A stretch of 64,000 bases of DNA from NCBI RefSeq assembly GCF_002101705.1, contig NZ_LQPC01000026.1, positions 331,242 to 395,241 of the forward strand, read 5' to 3'. Source of the DNA: Mycolicibacterium iranicum (lineage in GTDB: Bacteria > Actinomycetota > Actinomycetes > Mycobacteriales > Mycobacteriaceae). Shown piece by piece: positions 1 through 6,832 of this stretch (positions are counted from its first letter, which is position 1; each line of letters starts with the position of its first letter). Position numbers and translations under genes: made by a program. The notes beneath the pieces were generated by a model. That model saw nothing but the letters and a program-made list of their open reading frames with translations, was not told the origin of the DNA and made no database searches.

Positions 1-499
1 CGGCGAACTTGGACGCGCTGTAGGGACCAAGCATCGCGAACCCGTCGTGACCGGCGATCGACGAGGCATTGATGACTCTGCTGATCTTTCCTTGCTCTTT
101 GTTGTTCAACTGCTTGAACTTCGCGACAGCGGCCTGGATCCCCCACAGCACACCGTTGATGTTGATCGCCCACAGCTTCTCGACCTGCGCGGGCGTCACG
201 TCCTCGATCGGCCCCACCAGCGCGATACCGGCGTTGTTGACCATGATGTCGAAACCGCCCAAGGCGGACGCGGCGTGCTCCACGGCGGCGAACACCTGGT
301 CGCGGTCGCTGACATCAGCGACGAATGTGGTTGACTTCGAACCGATCTCGGCGATCGCCGCCGCGACGTCGTCGAGGCCGTCCGGCCGGACGTCGACGAG
401 GGCGACGTCCGCGCCGTCCCGCGCGAGTCGAAGCGCGATGCCCCTGCCGATCCCTTTTGCCGCACCGGTCACCAGTGCGACCTTGCCCTGCAGTGTCAT
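1..499 (-). CDS. SDR oxidoreductase, acetoin (diacetyl) reductase-like, C-terminus beyond window
   Basis: Reads leftward off the window; 166 residues are visible. A TGAAKGIG nucleotide-binding loop (residues 11-18), an NNAGIA motif, a catalytic-type Ser in NASS and a YSASK motif place it in the classical short-chain dehydrogenases. The N-terminal wording is like (S)-acetoin-forming diacetyl reductases (BudC type), which interconvert diacetyl, acetoin and 2,3-butanediol with NADH. Its ATG overlaps the TGA of the upstream zinc dehydrogenase by four bases (ATGA, 496-499), so the pair is probably translationally coupled. SDR membership is certain; the substrate is inferred from resemblance and from the butanediol-dehydrogenase-like neighbour. 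Confidence 0.8.
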   Translation of the reverse strand, partial: MTLQGKVALVTGAAKGIGRGIALRLARDGADVALVDVRPDGLDDVAAAIAEIGSKSTTFVADVSDRDQVFAAVEHAASALGGFDIMVNNAGIALVGPIEDVTPAQVEKLWAININGVLWGIQAAVAKFKQLNNKEQGKISRVINASSIAGHDGFAMLGPYSASKFA

Positions 500-1551
500 G
501 CGCCTTCTCCGTTCGGGTCGACGAGGACTTTCATCTTCTTACCGGCGTGCAGCGCCTCGAACCCTCCGTCGACCACATCGTCGAGCGGGATATGGGTCAC
601 CCACCCGGTGGTGTCGTACTTGCCGTCGGCCATCAGCGCGATCACGGCCTCGAAGTCGGCGCCGGTGTAGCAGAGGGAGCCCTGAATCCTGGACTCGTTC
701 ATCACGAGGTTGAGAAGCGGTGTTTCCAAGGGTTTTTCGTAGATGGCGACACTGATCATCGGTTTGCGCGAGCCGACGCACGCCAATGCGTCAGCGACGG
801 CGGGGGCCACGCCGGCCGCGTCGAACACCGCGTCGGCGCCCTCGCCGTCGGTGTGGTCGGCAACGAACGCGGGCACGTCGACACCGGCCGGGTCCAGAGT
901 CTGGGCTCCGAGCGCTTCGATGGCGGCGCGCCGCGTCGGTGACGGCTCGACGACGAAGACATCGTTGAGTCCCTTGCCGCGCAAGGCAAACCACAGGCCA
1001 ATGCCGATCGGACCCGCGCCGAACACCATCGCGGTGTCACCGGGCGTCACGTCCCCGAGGGTGGCGGCGTGGTAGGCGACCGACATCGGTTCGACGAGAG
1101 CACCGAGTTCCAGTGAGACGGTGTCGGGCAGCTTGTGCAGCATGCTCGTCGGAACCACGGTGTACTCGGCCATCCCGCCGTCGGACATCAGCCCGTGGAA
1201 GCCGATCTGCTGGCAGACGTTGTAGTTGCCCGCGCGGCACGGCACGCAGTGGTCGCACTTGTAGATGGGTTCGACGGCGACGCGGTCCCCCTCGCTCCAT
1301 CCCGTGACGCCGGCGCCGACGGCAGTGATCGTGCCGGAGAACTCGTGGCCCATCGTCAGCGGCAGCTGAGCACCGGTCAACGGATGTGGTGAGGTCGGCA
1401 CGAAGATGGGGCCGGCGTAAAACTCGTGCAGGTCCGTCCCGCAGATGCCGTTGAAGCCGACCTTGAGCTTCACGGTCCCGGGACGCGGCTCCGGTTCGGC
1501 GACGTCGTCGACCTCGAGCTTGTTCGGTCCGTAGTACACAGCTGCTCTCAT
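496..1551 (-). CDS. Zinc-dependent alcohol dehydrogenase, 2,3-butanediol dehydrogenase-like
   Basis: Medium-chain zinc dehydrogenase of 351 residues. C37 and the H69-E70 pair are the expected catalytic-zinc ligands. The structural-zinc cysteines C99, C102, C105 and C113 follow, and the Rossmann loop FGAGPIGIG lies near residue 175. Such proteins (BdhA/threonine dehydrogenase-like) oxidise 2,3-butanediol or related secondary alcohols with NAD+. The start MRAAVYYG is chosen because the family begins there; an upstream in-frame extension of 23 residues looks non-coding. It is first in an operon with the acetoin reductase-like SDR (4-base overlap), which supports butanediol/acetoin metabolism. 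It is divergent from the flavin monooxygenase at 1671. Confidence 0.85.
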   Translation of the reverse strand: MRAAVYYGPNKLEVDDVAEPEPRPGTVKLKVGFNGICGTDLHEFYAGPIFVPTSPHPLTGAQLPLTMGHEFSGTITAVGAGVTGWSEGDRVAVEPIYKCDHCVPCRAGNYNVCQQIGFHGLMSDGGMAEYTVVPTSMLHKLPDTVSLELGALVEPMSVAYHAATLGDVTPGDTAMVFGAGPIGIGLWFALRGKGLNDVFVVEPSPTRRAAIEALGAQTLDPAGVDVPAFVADHTDGEGADAVFDAAGVAPAVADALACVGSRKPMISVAIYEKPLETPLLNLVMNESRIQGSLCYTGADFEAVIALMADGKYDTTGWVTHIPLDDVVDGGFEALHAGKKMKVLVDPNGEGA

Positions 1552-1587
1552 GGCGACATTCCTATGTGATCGCCGACACACCGCGAA

Positions 1588-1634
1588 AGAGTTGCAGGGG
1601 GTTGCAGCGTGCTCGTGCAACGGTTCGCAACTCT
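1588..1634. promoter_or_regulatory. Four-half-site dyad between butanediol dehydrogenase and flavin monooxygenase
   Basis: Within the 119-bp divergent region, gttgca occurs at 1591-1596 and 1601-1606, tgcaac at 1616-1621 and cgcaac at 1626-1631. Outer arms agagttgc (1588-1595) and gcaactct (1627-1634) pair perfectly, as do inner arms gttgca/tgcaac (1601-1606/1616-1621). This is the layout of two nested operators for a dimeric or tetrameric regulator. The regulator is not identifiable from the window. No convincing -10/-35 pair was assigned in this gap. Confidence 0.6.
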
Positions 1635-1670
1635 TGCCAGACCCTGATCTTGAGGTGTGGTCTGGCTCAC

Positions 1671-3491
1671 ATGACTTCCACTCTCGACCCGCAGACCACC
1701 ACCGATCTCACGCCGCAGCAACGCGTCGATGCCTGGCTCGCCGACTTCGAGGCGGCACTGGCCGTCCGCGACGTCGAGCGCGTCGTCGCAATGTTCGCCG
1801 TCGACAGCTTCTGGCGCGATCTGGTGTCGTTCACCTGGAACATCAAGACCCTCGAAGGCCGTGACCAGATCGCCGACATGCTCGGTGCGCGGCTGGCCGA
1901 GACCCACCCGTCGGGCTTCCGGACGCGGGAGGCGCCGACCCGGGACGGGGACGTCACGTCGGCGTTCATCGAATTCGAGACCGGCGCCGGACGTGGGGTG
2001 GGACACCTCCGGCTGAAGGGGGATCAAGCCTGGACGCTGCTGACCGCGCTGCAGGAACTCAAGGGCCACGAGGAGCGCAAAGGCTCCACTCGCGTGCTCG
2101 GCGCTGTGCACGGCGACGACCCCGACCCGCGGTCGTGGGCCGAGAAAAAGGCCGCCGAAGACGCCGAACTGGGCCGCACGGTTGAGCCCTACGTGCTGGT
2201 GATCGGCGGCGGACAGGGCGGCATCGCGCTCGGCGCGCGGCTGCGCCAACTCGGTGTTCCCGCGATCGTGGTCGACAAGCACGAGCGCCCCGGCGACCAG
2301 TGGCGCAAGCGGTACAAGTCGCTGTGCCTGCACGACCCGGTCTGGTACGACCACCTGCCGTATCTGCCGTTCCCGCAGAACTGGCCGGTGTTCGCACCCA
2401 AGGACAAGATCGGCGACTGGCTGGAGTTCTACACCCGCGTGATGGAGGTGCCGTACTGGTCGAAGACCACGTGCCTGTCCGCGACCTTCGATGAGACCGC
2501 CAACCAGTGGACCGTAGAGGTCGACCGCGACGGCGAACGGCTGACGCTGCACCCGACGCAGTTGGTGCTCGCAACCGGCATGTCGGGCAAGCCGAACGTC
2601 CCGACGCTCCCCGGCCAGGACGTCTTCCGCGGGGATCAGCACCACTCGAGCGCGCACCCGGGCCCCGACAGGTACGTCGGCAAGAGGGCCGTCGTGATCG
2701 GTTCCAACAACTCGGCGCACGACATCTGCAAGGCGCTCTATGAAAACGACGTCGACGTGACGATGGTCCAGCGCTCCTCGACGCACATCGTCAAATCCGA
2801 CACCCTGATGGACATCGGCCTCGGCGACCTCTACTCCGAGCGCGCTCTGGCGGCGGGCATGACCACCGAGAAGGCCGATCTGACGTTCGCGTCGCTGCCG
2901 TACCGGATCATGCACGAGTTCCAGATCCCGCTGTATGACCAGATGCGGGAACGCGACAAGGAGTTCTACGACCGGCTGGAAGCCGCCGGCTTCGAATTGG
3001 ATTGGGGTGCAGACGGTTCGGGGCTGTTCATGAAGTATCTGCGGCGTGGCTCGGGCTACTACATCGACGTCGGCGCGTGTGACATGGTCGCCGACGGCCG
3101 GATCAAGCTGGCACACGGGCAAGTCGACCGACTGACCGAGAGCTCGGTCGTCCTTTCCGATGGCACCGAGCTACGCGCCGACGTCGTGGTCTATGCGACC
3201 GGCTACGGCTCGATGAACGGTTGGGCCGCGGATCTGATCGGCCAGGACGTCGCCGACCGCGTCGGCAAGGTCTGGGGCCTGGGCAGCGACACGCCCAAAG
3301 ATCCCGGCCCGTGGGAGGGCGAGCAGCGCAACATGTGGAAGCCCACCCAGCAGCCCAACCTGTGGTTCCACGGAGGCAACCTGCACCAGTCCCGGCACTA
3401 CTCGCTGTATCTGGCCTTACAGCTCAAGGCGCGTTTCGAGGGCATGGCCACCCCGGTGTACGGGCTGCAGGAGGTCCACCACCTGAGCTGA
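1671..3491 (+). CDS. NTF2-like domain fused to flavin-containing monooxygenase
   Basis: A 606-residue two-part protein. Residues ~18-130 resemble an NTF2/SnoaL-like alpha+beta barrel. Residues ~170-600 are an FAD/NADPH monooxygenase. The FAD loop GGGQGG is at 179-184, an FMO-like segment FRGDQHHSS precedes the second dinucleotide site, and VIGSNNSAHD is near 341-351. Group B monooxygenases insert oxygen into ketones, sulphides or amines. The start MTSTLDPQ was taken at the ATG after a non-conserved 35-codon extension. It is divergent from the butanediol-dehydrogenase operon and shares its dyad, so attack on a ketone or acetoin-like substrate is possible but only inferred. Confidence 0.85.
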   Translation: MTSTLDPQTTTDLTPQQRVDAWLADFEAALAVRDVERVVAMFAVDSFWRDLVSFTWNIKTLEGRDQIADMLGARLAETHPSGFRTREAPTRDGDVTSAFIEFETGAGRGVGHLRLKGDQAWTLLTALQELKGHEERKGSTRVLGAVHGDDPDPRSWAEKKAAEDAELGRTVEPYVLVIGGGQGGIALGARLRQLGVPAIVVDKHERPGDQWRKRYKSLCLHDPVWYDHLPYLPFPQNWPVFAPKDKIGDWLEFYTRVMEVPYWSKTTCLSATFDETANQWTVEVDRDGERLTLHPTQLVLATGMSGKPNVPTLPGQDVFRGDQHHSSAHPGPDRYVGKRAVVIGSNNSAHDICKALYENDVDVTMVQRSSTHIVKSDTLMDIGLGDLYSERALAAGMTTEKADLTFASLPYRIMHEFQIPLYDQMRERDKEFYDRLEAAGFELDWGADGSGLFMKYLRRGSGYYIDVGACDMVADGRIKLAHGQVDRLTESSVVLSDGTELRADVVVYATGYGSMNGWAADLIGQDVADRVGKVWGLGSDTPKDPGPWEGEQRNMWKPTQQPNLWFHGGNLHQSRHYSLYLALQLKARFEGMATPVYGLQEVHHLS

Positions 3492-3515
3492 GGCGGGACG
3501 GGGCAACCGCCGAGA

Positions 3516-3563
3516 GTGCAGCCAGGGTCGTGATCCCGTTCGTCGGCACAGCCCTGGCTGCAC
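3516..3563. terminator. 12-bp hairpin downstream of the flavin monooxygenase
   Basis: gtgcagccaggg (3516-3527) pairs perfectly with ccctggctgcac (3552-3563) around a 24-nt loop. It lies 24 bp after the monooxygenase stop. Before the IS insertion it would have sat between that gene and the convergent L7/L12-like gene, so it is a plausible bidirectional terminator. There is no T tract, as is common in mycobacteria. Confidence 0.5.
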
Positions 3564-3576
3564 GCTGGGCGACTAG

Positions 3577-3591
3577 GAGTCTGCTGAATTA
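3577..3591 (+). repeat. Left terminal inverted repeat of the IS
   Basis: gagtctgctgaatta, the exact reverse complement of 5328-5342. With the outer CTAG the matching stretch reaches 19 bp. Confidence 0.9.
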
Positions 3592-3641
3592 ATCCCGCGT
3601 GGCGGGGGTGGGTTGACCTTTACTTTTGGGATGATTGGTGG

Positions 3642-5189
3642 GTGCAGGGTCGCTCTGATGATCAGCGTGAGTTGTTGGATGCGGAGTCGGTTGCCGGGCA
3701 TCTTCTGAAGTCCGACAGCATGTTTGCGTTCTTGGCAGCACATCGCCATGAGTTGTTTCCTGAGGCGATGTTCGCCGATCTCTTCCCGTCACGTCGGGGC
3801 CGTCCGAGTGTGCCTGCTGAGGTGATGGCCTCGGTGATCACGCTGCAGGCCCTGCACGGGCTCTCTGACAACGAAACCGTCGAGGCGGTGACCTTCGATC
3901 TGCGCTGGAAGGCGGCCTGCGGGCTACCGATCACCGCGGGGGCGTTTCACTCGACGACGCTGACCTACTGGCGACGTCGGTTGGCCGCCTCGGATCGCCC
4001 GGATCGCATCTTCGAGGCAGTCAAGTCCGTCATCGCGGCGACCGGGGTGTTGGCAGGCAAGACCCGGCGTGCGTTGGATTCCACCGTCCTCGACGATGCG
4101 GTGGCCACCCAGGACACCGTGACCCAGCTGATCGCCGCGATCCGCCGAGTGCGCCGCGACGTCCCCGGTGCTGGGGCAGTCGTCGCTGTGCACTGCCACG
4201 CTCACGATTGGAACGACCCAGGTAAGCCGGCCATCGCCTGGAATGACAAGGCGGCTCGCAATCAGCTCGTCGATGCCCTAGTCGGCGATGCGCACCGCCT
4301 GCTGGGACACCTTCCTGAGCAGGACTTGGGGCCCCGCGCCGCTGAAGCGGTGGCGTTGTTGGCGTTGATCGCCGGCCAGGACGTCGAACCCGTCGAGGGC
4401 TCTGATGGCACCGACGGACACTGGCAGATCGCGCACAACGTTGCCCCGGACCGGGTGATCTCCACGGTCGATCCCGAGGCCCGCCATGCGCATAAGACGG
4501 TGCACCGCCGCCAGGATGGCTTCAAAGCCCACATAGCGATCGAACCCGACACCGGGCTGATCACCGACTGCGCACTGACCAAGGCCAACGGCCCCGATAA
4601 TCACGAAGCCGTGATCGGACTGGCTCTACTCGACGGTGAGGACACTGCGGTGCGGGTACTCGGCGATTCGGCCTACGGCACCGGCGCTGCCCGTGCCGCC
4701 TTGGCCGACTCCAAGCACATCGCGGTGATCAAACCGCTGCCGTTGCGCGCTCCGGTGCCCGGGGGTTTCACCACCGACGACTTCGCTATCGATGTCGATG
4801 CCCGCACCGTGACCTGTCCTGCCAACCACACGTTGTCGATCCCGCCCGGCGGCGGCGTGTGTTTCGGGAAACGCTGCAGCACATGCCCGTTGGCATCACA
4901 GTGCACTACCGCCAAGCGTGGCCGCAAACTCACCTTGACTGAATACGAACCCCTGCAACGGGCTGCCCGCGCCCATGCCCGCGATCTGGGTTGGCAAGCT
5001 GAATACCGCCAACACCGCCCCATGGTGGAACGCTCGATCGCCTGGTTGACCCGCGGTAACCGCAAAGTCCGCTACCGCGGTGTGGTCAAGAACAACCACT
5101 GGCTGCATCACCGCAGTGCCGCACTTAACTTGCGTCGCCTCATCACCATCGGCCTGACCCACACCGGCACCAACTGGGCCATCGCCTGA
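3642..5189 (+). CDS. IS1182-family transposase
   Basis: DDE transposase of 515 residues. An N-terminal DUF772-like region is followed by the catalytic acidic residues in LDSTVLDDA (~145-153), GDSAYGTG (~340) and PMVERSIAWL (~460). Before the last there is a cysteine-rich insert (CPANH ... CSTCPLASQC) typical of this family. The start is GTG 3642, preceded by a ggtggg stretch. A TACTTT -10-like hexamer lies at 3621-3626. The reading frame is complete, and the protein should cut and paste the element through its 15-bp ends. Confidence 0.92.
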   Translation: MQGRSDDQRELLDAESVAGHLLKSDSMFAFLAAHRHELFPEAMFADLFPSRRGRPSVPAEVMASVITLQALHGLSDNETVEAVTFDLRWKAACGLPITAGAFHSTTLTYWRRRLAASDRPDRIFEAVKSVIAATGVLAGKTRRALDSTVLDDAVATQDTVTQLIAAIRRVRRDVPGAGAVVAVHCHAHDWNDPGKPAIAWNDKAARNQLVDALVGDAHRLLGHLPEQDLGPRAAEAVALLALIAGQDVEPVEGSDGTDGHWQIAHNVAPDRVISTVDPEARHAHKTVHRRQDGFKAHIAIEPDTGLITDCALTKANGPDNHEAVIGLALLDGEDTAVRVLGDSAYGTGAARAALADSKHIAVIKPLPLRAPVPGGFTTDDFAIDVDARTVTCPANHTLSIPPGGGVCFGKRCSTCPLASQCTTAKRGRKLTLTEYEPLQRAARAHARDLGWQAEYRQHRPMVERSIAWLTRGNRKVRYRGVVKNNHWLHHRSAALNLRRLITIGLTHTGTNWAIA

Positions 5190-5327
5190 CACCGACGAGG
5201 TCTTGCCTGCTTGAAAACCCCATGCCACGCTGAACACAGCGGGGTGACCTCGAATTCTGTCGGCCCTCGGGTCTGACTTACACCAACGCGCCACCGAGCG
5301 CTCTGAGGCACCCCGCCCCAAAACCCC

Positions 5328-5342
5328 TAATTCAGCAGACTC
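5328..5342 (-). repeat. Right terminal inverted repeat of the IS
   Basis: taattcagcagactc, the perfect inverted copy of the left end. It is followed directly by CTAG at 5343-5346. Confidence 0.9.
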
Positions 5343-5633
5343 CTAGGGCGCCAGGGTGTCGACGATGTCCTTGGACTCCTTGAGCCCCAACCCCGTCTGT
5401 TCGCGCAGCACCTTGATGGCCTCGATCTTCTTGCCGGCAAGAGCCAGCTGCACGACCTCGGGACTGATGGGGGGCCCGGCCGCGGAAGGCACCGGCATCG
5501 ACGCCGTCTCGGTCCGCGGTCCCGCAACACGCAGTGCCCATTCCAGCGCCGCGACCCGACGTTCCAGCTCCTCCACCCGGCGACGCAGCCCACCGTCATC
5601 GAGACCGTCGTCTGATCGTCCGAAAATGCCCAT
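5343..5633 (-). CDS. Small protein with ribosomal L7/L12 C-terminal-like domain
   Basis: 96 residues. Residues ~10-40 are charged and heptad-like (LRRRVEELERRVAALEW), suggesting a short coiled coil. A Pro/Ala linker follows. Residues ~62-95 (VQLALAGKKIEAIKVLREQT ... SKDIVDTL) match the L7/L12 C-terminal fold. It lacks the L7/L12 N-terminal domain, so it is not the ribosomal stalk protein; its role is unknown. The start MGIFGR was chosen over an upstream ATG. Its TAG stop lies inside the CTAG target duplication of the IS, so the insertion left the protein unchanged but removed its native 3' flank. Confidence 0.75.
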   Translation of the reverse strand: MGIFGRSDDGLDDGGLRRRVEELERRVAALEWALRVAGPRTETASMPVPSAAGPPISPEVVQLALAGKKIEAIKVLREQTGLGLKESKDIVDTLAP

Positions 5634-5676
5634 GCGGCAAGTATGTCGTGTGCGCCGCAACCAGGGGCCGCGTCGC

Positions 5677-6744
5677 TCACGCGGCGGCCGACGACTGCCG
5701 GATCTGGTTGCCGCCGGCCCTCTTCGCCTCGTACATCGCCATGTCAGCCGCGGCGAAGACCCGCTCGATGAGGGTCGCGGTGTCTGCGCGAGGGTCTGTC
5801 ACCGTGACACCGGCGATCCCGAGACTTGCGGTGACACCCCACTGATTCGATGCGATCGCCGAGCACAATCGACGCGCCAGCATCTCCATCTCGCGCGGCG
5901 GCGAGGCTTGCGCGACTGCGAACTCCTCGCCCCCGACGCGCGCTGTGATCACACCGGACCCGCTCGCGGAGCGGAGCCTTTCAGCGACGTCGACGAGAAC
6001 CTGGTCCCCCACCGCGTGGCCCAGCGTGTCGTTGAGCCGCTTGAACCCGTCGAGATCGATCACCACGATGCTGAAACTTCCCGAGCCCCGGCGGGCAGCC
6101 TCGGCGACGAGGGCGCGCACCGACCGGCGGAAGCCGCGGCGGTTCGTCAGACCGGTCAGCGGGTCTGTGGACACCGCGTCGTTCCACAGCAGCCGTACCA
6201 GGATCTGACCGCCGAACGGGACCGTCAGCAGCCCGCCGGTGGACAGCAGCAACGTGGCCACCGCCATCGCCACGTCGCCTGCCCACGCCATCCGCGCCGC
6301 GCACACCCCGGCCGTCACAAGCGCCGCGCTCACCGTGACGGCGAGCAGCCGCGGATTGTGGAAGGTCGCGACATAGGCGGCCAGCCCGACAAAGGCCCAG
6401 CAGGTCAGCAGTCCGGTATGCGGATCTGTCGCCGTCAGTGCGACGCAGGCGATGGCGGCACTGCCGAGGACCGAGAAAACAGTCGATTGTCGCCGACTCG
6501 GCCAGCGCACCGCATACGTGACGGCTATGCCGACGAACACCACAGCAATCGCCAACACCACACCGCTGGCGGCCCCCTGCTGACCGGACGGGCTGATCGC
6601 CATCAAGGCGATGGCGGCCGCGAGCGCCGTCATGATCGCGGCCATCACCACAGACGAAACGCGCAGGAGCCGACGTGACGCCAGGTACTCCGACAGCCAT
6701 TCATGGCGGTCCGGCTGTCGCCACCACTGGCGGATGTGGTTCAC
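5677..6744 (-). CDS. Membrane-anchored diguanylate cyclase (GGDEF)
   Basis: 355 residues with about six hydrophobic segments (residues ~25-185) followed by a GGDEF domain (~195-350). The domain contains DPLTGLTNRRGF, VVIDLDGFKRLND and the active-site sequence RVGGEEF, so it should make cyclic di-GMP. The RxxD product-inhibition site expected just upstream of GGEEF is absent (SGSG there). No EAL domain follows. The start is a GTG at 6744. It lies 43 bp upstream of the L7/L12-like gene on the same strand and is divergent from the peptidase at 6833. Confidence 0.88.
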   Translation of the reverse strand: MNHIRQWWRQPDRHEWLSEYLASRRLLRVSSVVMAAIMTALAAAIALMAISPSGQQGAASGVVLAIAVVFVGIAVTYAVRWPSRRQSTVFSVLGSAAIACVALTATDPHTGLLTCWAFVGLAAYVATFHNPRLLAVTVSAALVTAGVCAARMAWAGDVAMAVATLLLSTGGLLTVPFGGQILVRLLWNDAVSTDPLTGLTNRRGFRRSVRALVAEAARRGSGSFSIVVIDLDGFKRLNDTLGHAVGDQVLVDVAERLRSASGSGVITARVGGEEFAVAQASPPREMEMLARRLCSAIASNQWGVTASLGIAGVTVTDPRADTATLIERVFAAADMAMYEAKRAGGNQIRQSSAAA

Positions 6745-6832
6745 CGTGGCCCCCGATGCTCACCTGGGGCGATAGTACCCAGTCCACCGGGCGCAGCAGC
6801 CGAATCGAACACGTCCGGTCGGGGTGGTCAGA

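Larger units (their letters stand above)
3577..5342 (+). mobile_element. IS1182-family insertion sequence, intact, 1766 bp, CTAG target duplication
   Basis: Perfect 15-bp terminal inverted repeats (3577-3591 and 5328-5342) bound a single transposase gene. CTAG flanks both sides (3573-3576 and 5343-5346), giving a 4-bp palindromic target duplication. Between the transposase stop and the right end (5190-5327) nothing else is recognisable. Uninterrupted coding, perfect ends and a perfect duplication point to a recent insertion of an active-looking copy. The right-hand CTAG supplies the TAG stop of the neighbouring L7/L12-like gene. Confidence 0.9.

Noticed and set aside
1548..3122. 524-codon minus-strand frame opposite the flavin monooxygenase
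   Set aside because: No domain or signal; the plus strand carries FAD and NADP motifs throughout.
5356..6678. 440-codon plus-strand frame opposite the GGDEF gene
   Set aside because: Low-complexity His/Arg-rich translation typical of an antisense shadow.
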